DNA from: Burkholderiales bacterium
GTDB taxonomy: Bacteria > Pseudomonadota > Gammaproteobacteria > Burkholderiales > Burkholderiaceae_C
DNA length: 64,000 nt
Direction of reading: 5' to 3'
Assembly (NCBI GenBank): GCA_028868995.1
Contig: JAGWTH010000020.1
Location: 1-64,000, forward strand
The notes under the pieces were generated by a model. That model worked only from the letters and a program-made list of their open reading frames with translations, made no database searches and was not told where the DNA came from. Position 1 is the first letter of the stretch, and every line of letters starts with the position of its first letter. Both the position numbers and the translations under genes were made by a program. Positions 19,578-28,120 of this stretch are shown here, in pieces.

Positions 19578-20555
19578 TCACTCCAGGGTCAGGTGCTCCC
19601 GCCGGGCCAGTTCCTGCCAGCGCTTCAGATCCGAGCTGACGAACGCAGTCGTCTCGGCGGGGGAGGCGAGCACCGGGTCGAGCCCGATCTGCACCAGGCC
19701 CGATGCCACGTCCGGCTGGTGCAGGGCGGCGTTGATCGCCGCATTGAGCCGGGCCAGCCGCTGGGCCGGCACGCCGGCGGGCGCGGCGACGACGAACCAC
19801 TGGCTCGCATCGAAGCCCGGCAGGCCCGCCTCGGCGAGCGTCGGCACGTCCGGCAGCGCGGGTGAGCGCGTCGCCGTGGTCACGCCGTAGGCCTTGAGCC
19901 TGCCGGCCTTGATGTGCGGCAGCACCGGCGTGGCCCCCAGGATGGCCAGCGGCACCTGGCCGCCGATCACGTCCGTGACCGCCTGGCCTCCGCCCTTGTA
20001 GGGCACGTGCTGCATGCGGACGTGGGCCATCTCGTTGATCAGTTCTCCGGCGAGGTGCTGGCTGGTGCCGTTGCCGGACGAGGCGAAGCTGTAGGCGTCG
20101 GGCTTGCGCCGCATCGCGTCCAGCAGGTCCTTGAAGGAGGGCACGGCCGTGGCGACCGGGCCGACCAGGACCATGGGGCCCTTGCCCAGCATGGCCACGC
20201 CGGTGAGCTCCCGGCCCACCTGGGGCAGGGGCTGGACGGTGAGCACCGGGCCGGGCACCGTCACCAGGGTGTATCCGTCCGCGCCGGCCTTGGCCGCGGC
20301 ATGCAGGCCGATGGCGCCGGAGGCGCCGGGACGGTTGTCGATCACCACCGGCTGGCCCAGGGCCGACTCCAGCCGCCTGGCCACCAGGCGCGTGGCCACG
20401 TCCACCGTGCCGCCCGGAGGAAAGCCGACGATCCAGGTGATCGGCCGGGTGAGGAAGGAATCCTGGGCGAACGCCAGTGCGCAGGACAGCAGGGCGGTCG
20501 CGACGCCGAGCGCACGGGCGATGCGGGGCAGGATGGATGGGGCAAGGCGGGTCAT
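19578..20555 (-). CDS. Bug-family (tripartite tricarboxylate transporter) solute-binding protein
   Basis: 325 residues. Signal peptide residues 1-30 (core ALGVATALLSCALA, cleavage at FAQ). Family blocks: ITWIVGFPPGGTVDV, PVVIDNRPGASGAIG, YKGGGQAV, and DVPTLAEAGLPGF. Such periplasmic proteins bind carboxylates or other small ligands, and are greatly expanded in Comamonadaceae and Bordetella. No membrane subunits (TctA/TctB) are nearby. It starts 15 bases after the sulfatase stop and is probably co-transcribed, so it may bind the sulfatase substrate or product. That link is an inference. Confidence 0.92.
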   Translation of the reverse strand: MTRLAPSILPRIARALGVATALLSCALAFAQDSFLTRPITWIVGFPPGGTVDVATRLVARRLESALGQPVVIDNRPGASGAIGLHAAAKAGADGYTLVTVPGPVLTVQPLPQVGRELTGVAMLGKGPMVLVGPVATAVPSFKDLLDAMRRKPDAYSFASSGNGTSQHLAGELINEMAHVRMQHVPYKGGGQAVTDVIGGQVPLAILGATPVLPHIKAGRLKAYGVTTATRSPALPDVPTLAEAGLPGFDASQWFVVAAPAGVPAQRLARLNAAINAALHQPDVASGLVQIGLDPVLASPAETTAFVSSDLKRWQELARREHLTLE

Positions 20556-20570
20556 GCGGGGGCTCCTCGG

Positions 20571-21905
20571 TCAATCGTCACGTGCGCCCGGGGGGGTGTT
20601 GGGCCATTGCGCGCAGCTGGCGTTGAACGCCTGCACCATGCGCAGGACCGGGCCCATGACCCAGGTGTTGAACACGAGCACATCGGTCTCCTCCTTCGGG
20701 TCGCGCGTGATGTTGAACAGGTAGGGCGACTCCAGCCGGCCCTTGCCCTCGTTCACCTCCGGCTCCCAGAAGAAGTGCAGCTTCCAGTCGCGCCACTTCA
20801 CCGCGCGCAGGTCGTTCTTGATGTAGAAGAGGAAGCCCTCGCGCGCCGAGCGCTCCCGCGACCCGAGCAGGAAGTCCAGCTGGTCCACTCCGTCGATCGG
20901 CCGATCCTGCGGCAGCGCCGCGCCCGCGAGCCTGGCGAGCGTGGTGAACAGGTCGGTGACGTGCACGATCTCGTTGCTCACGCGCCCGGGCGCGATGTGT
21001 CCCGGCCAGCGGGCGATGAAGGGCACGCGCAGGCTGCCCTCCATGGCGGTGTGGTAGGTGCCGCGCCAGGGTCCGGCGGTGCCGCGGTAGGGCGCTCGGA
21101 ACTCGGGGCCGTTGTCGCTGCAGAAGACCACGAGCGTGTCCTCCGCGAGGCCCAGGCGGTCCACCTCGTCGACCACCTGGCCCACCCGGTGGTCCAGTTC
21201 CACCATGGAGTCGGCGAAGTCCCCGTTGCCGGTGCGGCCGGCGAAGTCGCGGTGCGGCAGGGTCGGGAAGTGCAGGTGCACCAGGGGCAGGTACAGGAAG
21301 AACGGCTGGCCCGAGGCCTGGTTGCGCCGCATGAAGTCCAGGGCGCGGTCGACCAGCGCCTCGTCGATGCGCCGCCGCGCATCCAGGTCGTACAGCTCCA
21401 CGTTGCGCGAGGGCTCGCCGGCCCTTCCTTCCATGACGTACGGGAGGTCCACCACGGAGGGATCGAATCCCAGGGAGGACGTGAACTGGGTCTCGTCGGT
21501 GGTGCGCGGGATGCCGTACCACTCGCCGAAGCCGCGGTCGCTGGGGAAGCGGCCCGGCACGTCGCCCAGGTGCCACTTGCCGTAGTGCGCCGTGGCGTAG
21601 CCGCGCCCGGCGAGCAGCTGGGCGAGCGTGACCTCCTTGCGGGTGAGGCCCTGGGGCAGCCCGGGCGGCACCGACTGCAGGCAGCCGGTGCGGATCGGGT
21701 GCCGCCCGGTCATCAGGGCCGAGCGGGTCGGCACGCAGTCGCTTTCCACGTTGAAGTTCTGCAGCAGCAGGCCCTCGGCCGCGAGGCGGTCGATGCGCGG
21801 CGTCGGCGCGCCGCGCAGGGCGCCGCCGCCGTAGCAGCCGGGCTCGCCCCAGCCGAGGTTGTCCGCGACGATCAGGACGATGTTGGGGAGTTTGGCGTCG
21901 GACAT
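20571..21905 (-). CDS. Sulfatase (arylsulfatase-type)
   Basis: 444 residues. The signature C-x-P-x-R is intact as CVPTRSALMTGR, with Cys57 being the residue converted to formylglycine. Metal-ligand positions are present: NIVLIVADNLG at the N-terminus (DN in place of the common DD) and FCSDNGPE in the middle. GKWHLG is another family block. There is no signal peptide at the chosen ATG, so it is probably cytoplasmic; the frame is open upstream but runs into the divergent LysR gene. It may be co-transcribed with the Bug-type binding protein, and is divergent from a LysR gene that probably controls it. The substrate is not deducible. Confidence 0.9.
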   Translation of the reverse strand: MSDAKLPNIVLIVADNLGWGEPGCYGGGALRGAPTPRIDRLAAEGLLLQNFNVESDCVPTRSALMTGRHPIRTGCLQSVPPGLPQGLTRKEVTLAQLLAGRGYATAHYGKWHLGDVPGRFPSDRGFGEWYGIPRTTDETQFTSSLGFDPSVVDLPYVMEGRAGEPSRNVELYDLDARRRIDEALVDRALDFMRRNQASGQPFFLYLPLVHLHFPTLPHRDFAGRTGNGDFADSMVELDHRVGQVVDEVDRLGLAEDTLVVFCSDNGPEFRAPYRGTAGPWRGTYHTAMEGSLRVPFIARWPGHIAPGRVSNEIVHVTDLFTTLARLAGAALPQDRPIDGVDQLDFLLGSRERSAREGFLFYIKNDLRAVKWRDWKLHFFWEPEVNEGKGRLESPYLFNITRDPKEETDVLVFNTWVMGPVLRMVQAFNASCAQWPNTPPGARDD

Positions 21906-21983
21906 GGCAGTTCGGTGGCCCCAGTCTAGGAACCGGCGGCTTGCCAGGTTTTCCTGATCGTTGAAATGCCTTAACCTCTCGTC

Positions 21984-22892
21984 ATGCTGGCCCCTCGCGA
22001 CCTCGACTACTTCCTGGAGGTCGCCCGGCGCGGCCAGCTGGTGCAGGCCGCCGCGACGCTGGAGGTCACGGCCGCCGCGCTGTCCAAGGGCATCCGCAGG
22101 CTCGAGCAGGCGCTGGGGCTGGCGCTGTTCGAGCGCTCCGGCCAGGGAATGCGCCTGACGCCTTTCGGCCAGTCCTTCGTGCCGCGCGCCGAGCGCATCC
22201 GCCAGCACCACGAAGAGGCGCTGCAGCACGCCGGCGATGTGCGAGCGGGCCGCGCCGGCCAGCTCCGCGTGGGCGGCACCATCGCCATCCTGGAGTCGGT
22301 GATCTCGCCGGCGCTTGCGCGCATGCAGCCGCGGCGGCCCATGATGCGGGTGACCTTGATGATCGCGTCGTCCGACCGGCTGCTCGAGCGGGCCCGGGAC
22401 GGGCAGCTCGATTTCGCCGTGGTCCCCACCTACGAACCCGGCGCCAACGGGCTGGAGCAGGCGGCGCTCGGATCGGACGCGCTGGTGCCGGTCGTGCGGC
22501 GCGGTCACCCGCTGCTGCGGCGCCGCAGGCTTCGGCTCGCCGACGTCGCCCCGCTCCCGTGGCTGCTGCCCCCGGCATCCTCGGCGGCCCGCTCGCGGCT
22601 GGAGGCGGTGTTCGCGGCGGCGGGGCTGCCCGCACCGCGCGCGGCCATCGAGGTGGACGCCAATTCGTCGTGGTCGCTGTCGCTGGTGCGCGGCACGGAC
22701 CTCGTCGCCCCGGTGCCCCTGTCCTCGCTGGGGACTCGTCCCGACCAGGACGTGCGGGTCCTGGACATCGAGGAGCTGCAGATCCAGCGCACCATCAGTG
22801 CCTTCTCCCGTCCGGGCGCCGCCTGGTCGCCGCTGATGCAGGAGTTCGTGCGCGAGCTCGCGGCGGGCAAGGGCTTCGCCCGGCGCGCCTGA
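21984..22892 (+). CDS. LysR-family regulator divergent from the sulfatase gene
   Basis: 302 residues. Winged helix-turn-helix at residues 4-63 (VQAAATLEVTAAALSKGIRR), then the effector-binding domain. No good ribosome site is visible ahead of the ATG. It is transcribed away from the sulfatase/Bug pair with only 78 bases between starts, the classical LysR arrangement, so it probably activates that pair in response to a sulfate ester or a related carboxylate. Confidence 0.87.
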   Translation: MLAPRDLDYFLEVARRGQLVQAAATLEVTAAALSKGIRRLEQALGLALFERSGQGMRLTPFGQSFVPRAERIRQHHEEALQHAGDVRAGRAGQLRVGGTIAILESVISPALARMQPRRPMMRVTLMIASSDRLLERARDGQLDFAVVPTYEPGANGLEQAALGSDALVPVVRRGHPLLRRRRLRLADVAPLPWLLPPASSAARSRLEAVFAAAGLPAPRAAIEVDANSSWSLSLVRGTDLVAPVPLSSLGTRPDQDVRVLDIEELQIQRTISAFSRPGAAWSPLMQEFVRELAAGKGFARRA

Positions 22893-22910
22893 CGGGTCGG
22901 GCGGGGCGCT

Positions 22911-23369
22911 TCAGCCCGCCGCCGGCGCGGGCGCGTCGGTGCTGTCCAGAACCCGCACGTTCACCTCGATGCCGCCGCGCACGCTCTGCGTGACCACGCA
23001 GAAGTCCTCGAACTGCGCGAGGGCCCGGTCGGCGTGCTTGAGTCGGGACCAGGGCACGCCCAGCTGGATTTCCACGTCGATGCGGGGGATGCGCCAGCGC
23101 CCCTCGGCATTGCGCTCGGGCGCCAGCGTGCAGGTGGTCTGCACGGGTCCCGGCTCGTTGCCGAACTTTCGCAGCGCGAACAGCAGGCTCGCGGACAGGC
23201 AGTTGGCGACGGCGGTGCCCAGCAGGCGGGCCGGGTTGGGCCCGGCACCGCCGCCCAGGGGCGGCGGCTCGTCGGTGATGAGCGGGTCGAGCTCGGTGCC
23301 CTCGAAATGCGCTTCGAAGCGGTAGTCGGCCTGCTGGTGCAGGGCAATGCGGATGGGTGCTTCAGCCAT
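22911..23369 (-). CDS. OsmC-family protein
   Basis: 152 residues. OsmC/Ohr proteins are thiol peroxidase-like or unknown-function small domains. Visible family features are GGGAGPNPARLLGTAVANCLSASL, with the first conserved Cys, and FCVVTQSVRGGI, with the second Cys in the usual place. The order and spacing match OsmC rather than Ohr. The ATG at 23369 is chosen; the frame extends to 23417 but the added residues are not family-like. It is convergent with the LysR gene, and the IS110 element starts shortly upstream of it. Possible loss of its upstream region to the insertion cannot be excluded. Confidence 0.85.
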   Translation of the reverse strand: MAEAPIRIALHQQADYRFEAHFEGTELDPLITDEPPPLGGGAGPNPARLLGTAVANCLSASLLFALRKFGNEPGPVQTTCTLAPERNAEGRWRIPRIDVEIQLGVPWSRLKHADRALAQFEDFCVVTQSVRGGIEVNVRVLDSTDAPAPAAG

Positions 23370-23463
23370 GGAGCGACCATAGGGCGCGGCCGGTTGCGCC
23401 CGCTTGCGCTTCGTCAACTCGGGGGCATCGCCGCCCGGGCGCCGGCTTGTATGTTCTCAAACC

Positions 23464-23589
23464 AGACCAGCACGGTAAATTCGGTGGGCCGATGAGGTTG
23501 ACCGGACGGTCTGTGCAGCCTGGGAGCCGCTCGAGCCGCTAAGACGAGCTCGTGACTGAGTCGATTGCGCACGGACACCGTGCTGGTCT
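23464..23589 (+). ncRNA. Candidate bridge RNA region of the IS110 element
   Basis: A perfect 13-bp inverted repeat, AGACCAGCACGGT at 23464-23476 and ACCGTGCTGGTCT at 23577-23589, would close a 126-base structure. Inside it GCTCG (23529-23533) pairs with CGAGC (23545-23549). IS110-group elements are known to encode a structured guide RNA in the left non-coding end, and the position fits. I cannot assign the target- and donor-binding loops. Confidence 0.45.
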
Positions 23590-23607
23590 TTCTGCCCGAA
23601 CGGTTAA

Positions 23608-24614
<1,007 letters not shown>

Positions 24615-24628
24615 GGAGACACGGTTAC

Positions 24629-25252
24629 TCAGTCGAGCCGGACCTGCTCCGGCTGCCGCGCCTGCTGCGCCGCCAGCGCGCGCACCGCGGCGCGCCGCTT
24701 GAGGGCCCGGCGCACGCGGCCCGCGATGAGGACCAGGGCGAACGCGACCACCACGATGGCCAGCAGCAGGCCCTCGTATTCCTGGATATCTCCCAGCAGC
24801 ACCTCCAGGCTCTGGCCCAGGAGGTAGCCCGCGCCGCCGATCAGCAGGGCCCAGACGGCGGCGCCCAGCGCATTGAAGACGGCGAAGCGTCCCCGGGACA
24901 CGCCCAGCGCGCCCATGGCCACCGGCCCGGCGATGCGCAGTCCGTACATGAACCGGATGGCGAACACCAGCGCGGCGTCCCAGCGGCGCAGCAGCGTGCC
25001 CACCAGCGTCGTGCGCGCCTTGAGGGCGGGAAAGCGCTCCAGCAGGGGCTCGCCCCAGCGCCGGCCGATCCAGAAGAACACCTGGTCGCCGACGGTGCCG
25101 CCGAAGAACGCGATCAGCAGGACCAGCTCGATCGCCAGGTAGCCCTGGTGCGCGGCGAAGCCGGCCAGCAGCAGGATGCTCTCGCCCTCCAGCAGCGTGC
25201 CGACGAGCACGGCGGCATAGCCATAGTCGGAGACGAACTCGGTCAGGGTCAT
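24629..25252 (-). CDS. DedA-family membrane protein
   Basis: 207 residues, with four to five hydrophobic segments. DedA/VTT-domain proteins are inner-membrane proteins involved in lipid carrier flipping and membrane potential homeostasis. Typical blocks: LLEGESILLLAGFAA near residue 20, FFGGTVGDQVFFWIGRR near 49-66, and the RFMYGLRIAGPVAMG arginine motif near 107-121. The ATG at 25252 gives the usual N-terminus. It ends only a few bases from the IS110 element; the C-terminus looks complete, basic and Gln-rich. It is followed upstream by the cardiolipin synthase gene end, so both may belong to envelope lipid functions. Confidence 0.88.
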   Translation of the reverse strand: MTLTEFVSDYGYAAVLVGTLLEGESILLLAGFAAHQGYLAIELVLLIAFFGGTVGDQVFFWIGRRWGEPLLERFPALKARTTLVGTLLRRWDAALVFAIRFMYGLRIAGPVAMGALGVSRGRFAVFNALGAAVWALLIGGAGYLLGQSLEVLLGDIQEYEGLLLAIVVVAFALVLIAGRVRRALKRRAAVRALAAQQARQPEQVRLD

Positions 25253-25322
25253 GGACGGGCAGGCGGGTCGGTCTGCCGCCAGCTTCGCACACGGACCTCC
25301 CGCCCGCTTGCGCCATGTCAAT

Positions 25323-26729
25323 CTAAAGTTGAAACGTGAGCCAGCGCAGCAGGCCTTCGCCGACCTCGCGCAGTGCGCCCACCGGCCGCGGCGGCTGGCG
25401 GTCGGCGCCGGCGCGGACCTGTTCGGCCCAGGCCGCGAAGCGGTCGATGGCCTCCGTGTCGTAGAAGGCCACCATCATTTCGTAGTTGAGGAACAGGCTG
25501 CGCGAATCCAGGTTCAGGGAGCCGGCCAGCGCCACCTTCCGGTCGATCACCACCAGCTTGGCGTGCAGCATCGGGCCCGTGAGCCAGACGCGCGCCCCCG
25601 AGTCGAGCAGCTCGCGCACGGCCGCGGGCCGGGCGAGGTCGGCCAGCCGATGGTTCGAATGGCGCGGCAGCACCAGGTCCACCGTGACGCCGCGCCGCGC
25701 CGCCAGGGCGAAGGCCATCAGCAGCGCCGGGTCCGGCACGAAGTAGGGCGTCAAGGCGACGATCCGCTCCTGGGCGTTGAAGCAGGCATCGATCAGCAGT
25801 TCGTAAAGCGTGTCGTCGGCCTGGTCCGGGCCGCTGGGCAGCAGCTGGGCCACCGGGGGGACGGTCGTCGCGCCGGCGGAGGCAGGCGGCGGCGGCCGCT
25901 CGCCTACCGCGACGGCCCAGTCCTGCAGGAACTGATCGCGCGCCTGGGCGGCGAGCGGGCCGCGCAGGTCGAAGCTCAGGTCGATCCAGGGGGGCTCGTG
26001 CCGGCCCGGTGCCTGGCGCCCGGTGAAATACTCGGCCGCCAGGTTGCGCCCGCCGCTCCACAGCCGCTCGCCGTCGGCGATCGCCGCCTTGCGGTGGTTG
26101 CGCAGGTTCACGCGCCCGCGCAATGGCGACGACCAGGGGCGCACGAACAGGCCCACTTCGACGCCGGCCGCGCGCAGCCGCCGCAGGCTCGGCCAGCCGC
26201 CGAGGTAGCGCCCCACGCCGTCGATCATCAGCCGCACGCGCACGCCCTCGCGCGCGCGCTGCGCCAGCAGCGCCGTCACCTGCTCGCCCGCCGCATCGCG
26301 CCCGAGCAGGAACGAGCTCACCTCCAGGGTCCGGCGCGCCGAGCGCAGCAGGTCTTCCAGCCGCTGGAGCGCCTGCGCGCCGTCCTGGTGGACGACGAGG
26401 TCCCGGTAGGGCGCCGGCGCCGGCAGGCCCATGCTCAGGGCGAGCGCGCCCATCCGGCCGCCAGGCCCGCCGAGCGCCTCGCGCACGGCCTCCTCCAGCC
26501 CCAGCCGGGGGCGGCGGCGCGCACGCACGGTCTTGCGGTTGCCGAACACCAGGAACAAGGGCAGCCCGATGTAGGGCACCAGCAGCAGGAGCAGCACCCA
26601 GCCGATCGCGGCGGAGGGATGGCGGCGCTGGCGCCGTGCCAGCGACAGGGCGGCGTAGGTGACGAGCGCCGCCAGGACGACGACGCCGTGCAGGGTGAGC
26701 CATTGGCTCTGACTCAGGGCCGGAAACAT
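25323..26729 (-). CDS. cls: Cardiolipin synthase (phospholipase D family)
   Basis: 468 residues. Makes cardiolipin from phosphatidylglycerol at the inner membrane. Two N-terminal membrane helices (about residues 12-30 and 40-62, ending GLPLFLVFGNRK), then two PLD domains. Both HKD motifs are intact: NHRKAAIAD in the first domain and HAKLVVID followed by GSLNLDSRS in the second. The first half also has the SGGRNL block. The last residues are hydrophobic, as in Cls proteins. It stands alone, divergent from the repeat protein gene at 26927. Not a nuclease-type PLD, because of the membrane helices and paired HKD motifs. Confidence 0.93.
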   Translation of the reverse strand: MFPALSQSQWLTLHGVVVLAALVTYAALSLARRQRRHPSAAIGWVLLLLLVPYIGLPLFLVFGNRKTVRARRRPRLGLEEAVREALGGPGGRMGALALSMGLPAPAPYRDLVVHQDGAQALQRLEDLLRSARRTLEVSSFLLGRDAAGEQVTALLAQRAREGVRVRLMIDGVGRYLGGWPSLRRLRAAGVEVGLFVRPWSSPLRGRVNLRNHRKAAIADGERLWSGGRNLAAEYFTGRQAPGRHEPPWIDLSFDLRGPLAAQARDQFLQDWAVAVGERPPPPASAGATTVPPVAQLLPSGPDQADDTLYELLIDACFNAQERIVALTPYFVPDPALLMAFALAARRGVTVDLVLPRHSNHRLADLARPAAVRELLDSGARVWLTGPMLHAKLVVIDRKVALAGSLNLDSRSLFLNYEMMVAFYDTEAIDRFAAWAEQVRAGADRQPPRPVGALREVGEGLLRWLTFQL

Positions 26730-26926
26730 CGGGCGGGAGGTGCGGGGCGGTTGGACCCGGACAGGTTACCTCACGGCCGCCCTGGTTCCTTGCCGGCCTT
26801 TGAGCTGCATCAGTTCGCGCACCGTCCGTCTCGCCCACACTGATTGCGGTCGCCCTTACGCTGGCGGCCTCCACCCGGCCCGTCAACGGCTGGCGTCATT
26901 GCGTCCATTCCAGGAGAGGATTCCCG

Positions 26927-27472
26927 ATGAACAAGCATTCCCGTGTTCTCAGAACGATCTGCGTCGCCGCGGCCATGGCCGTCTCCGGTGCAAGCTTCGC
27001 GGCAGGTGGTGGCGGCGGCGGTGGTGGTGGTGGGGGCGCGGGCGGCCCCGGGGCGGGAGCGCCCGGTGCGGGCATGGGGGCGACGACCCAGACCCAGACC
27101 CAGCAGCAGACCAAGGCGCAGGTCCATGCCCAGCAACAGACCAAGGCGCAGGTGCGCGCCCAGGTGAGGGTGCAGGAGCAGCTCCTGTCGCGCACGCGCA
27201 GCCAGCTCAAGGCGCAGGACCAGCTCCTGTCGCGCACGCGCAGCCAGTTGAAGGAACAGGACCAGCTCATGACCCGGGCGCGGGACCAGCAGAAGGACCA
27301 GGACCAGCTGAAGGACCAGGTCCGGGCCCAGCTGCGCGACCAGGACCAGGTGCAGCAGAAGACCCTGGACCAGCTCAAGGACCAGGAGCAGGTGCAGCAG
27401 AAGACCCTGGACCAGCTCAAGGACCAGGAGAAGACGCAACTGAAGACGCTCGACCAGCTGCGCGGCCAGTGA
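26927..27472 (+). CDS. Secreted Gln-rich protein with seven 14-residue repeats
   Basis: 181 residues. Not recognised. A signal peptide (residues 1-26, cleavage at SFA) is followed by a run of eleven glycines, a Gly/Ala/Pro stretch, then Gln/Thr-rich sequence. From residue 85 to the end the protein is built of seven repeats of 14 residues, pattern Q-D/E-Q-L----L-QL-, i.e. two heptads each, probably one long amphipathic helix or coiled coil. It is rich in Gln, Lys, Asp and Arg and has no Cys, Trp or Phe in the mature part. A GAGAGGA ribosome site precedes the ATG. A structural or envelope-spacing role can only be guessed. Confidence 0.75.
   Translation: MNKHSRVLRTICVAAAMAVSGASFAAGGGGGGGGGGGAGGPGAGAPGAGMGATTQTQTQQQTKAQVHAQQQTKAQVRAQVRVQEQLLSRTRSQLKAQDQLLSRTRSQLKEQDQLMTRARDQQKDQDQLKDQVRAQLRDQDQVQQKTLDQLKDQEQVQQKTLDQLKDQEKTQLKTLDQLRGQ
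27179..27430 (+). repeat. Tandem 42-bp repeats inside the Gln-rich protein gene
   Basis: Six 42-base units in direct tandem begin at 27179, 27221, 27263, 27305, 27347 and 27389, with a seventh shorter one to the stop. Units 1 and 2 are nearly identical at the DNA level, and units 5 and 6 are almost identical, so duplication was recent and copy number may vary between strains. Confidence 0.85.
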
Positions 27473-27488
27473 CCGGCCCGCGGCCGGT
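27472..27488 (+). terminator. Compact GC hairpin at the stop of the Gln-rich protein gene
   Basis: ACCGGCC and GGCCGGT form a perfect 7-bp stem with a 3-base loop, starting in the stop codon. No T-run follows, so rho-independent termination is uncertain. Confidence 0.3.
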
Positions 27489-27569
27489 GGGGTGGCGGAC
27501 GTGCAAGGCGTTCAGCTATCGTTCATCGGCTGCGGCGCACCATGGCGGCACCTACTGAAGGAGCACGCC

Positions 27570-27905
27570 ATGAGATCACCCGTCCGCCCCCGCATCCTCG
27601 CCGCCGCCGCCCTGGGCGCGGCGCTGTTCGGCCTCGGGTCCGCCGCGCGGGCCGGCGAGATCTACTTCTCGCTGGGCCTGCCGGTCTACACGAGCCCCGC
27701 CCCGGTCTACGTGCAACCGCAGCCGGTGTATGTGCAGCCGCAACCGGTGTACGTTCCGCCCCGGCCGGTCTACGTGACGCCGCCGGCCGGTGCCTACGTC
27801 GGCTGGGCCGGCCCGCGCTGGGGGGGCGACGGCTGGCGCCGTGAGCGCTGGGAACACCGGCACTGGGAAGGCCGCCGCGAGCGGCGCTGGCACGACGACG
27901 ACTGA
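27570..27905 (+). CDS. Small secreted Pro/Tyr-rich repeat protein
   Basis: 111 residues, not assigned to a named function. Signal peptide about residues 1-29 (core AAAALGAALFGLG, cleavage at ARA-GE). The middle has four tandem heptads with the pattern PVYVxPx (residues 45-72). The C-terminal third is very rich in Trp, Arg and His (HRHWEGRRERRWH) and ends in DDD. The ATG at 27570 has AAGGAG ahead of it, which decides the start. Similar short Pro-Val-Tyr-Val proteins are common in Betaproteobacteria, usually as unknown envelope proteins. Confidence 0.75.
   Translation: MRSPVRPRILAAAALGAALFGLGSAARAGEIYFSLGLPVYTSPAPVYVQPQPVYVQPQPVYVPPRPVYVTPPAGAYVGWAGPRWGGDGWRRERWEHRHWEGRRERRWHDDD
27702..27785 (+). 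repeat. Four tandem 21-bp repeats encoding PVYV heptads
   Basis: Units start at 27702, 27723, 27744 and 27765; each encodes PVYV plus three variable Pro/Gln-rich residues. The bases differ mostly at third codon positions. Confidence 0.8.
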
Positions 27906-28120
27906 GGCGGCCGCCTGCGCGCGAGCGCACGCGATGCGTCCGGGTGCGGCCCTCGCGCGACCCGGTGTCGGTATCCACCCTGTTTACAGGCGTGCGCGCC
28001 CGGGCGAGACTGCGCGGGCGTTCCGTCCCCGGTCCGCGGATGTTTCCGCGGGCGGTGGGCGGCTCCAACATGCCTCGGGCCCCGGGCCGGCCCCAGGCGC
28101 AACGACAACAGGAGACGACA

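Noticed and set aside
21945-21956. CAGG-TTTT-CCTG as a LysR operator between the sulfatase and LysR genes
   Set aside because: Four-base arms are too short to separate from chance and it does not satisfy T-N11-A.
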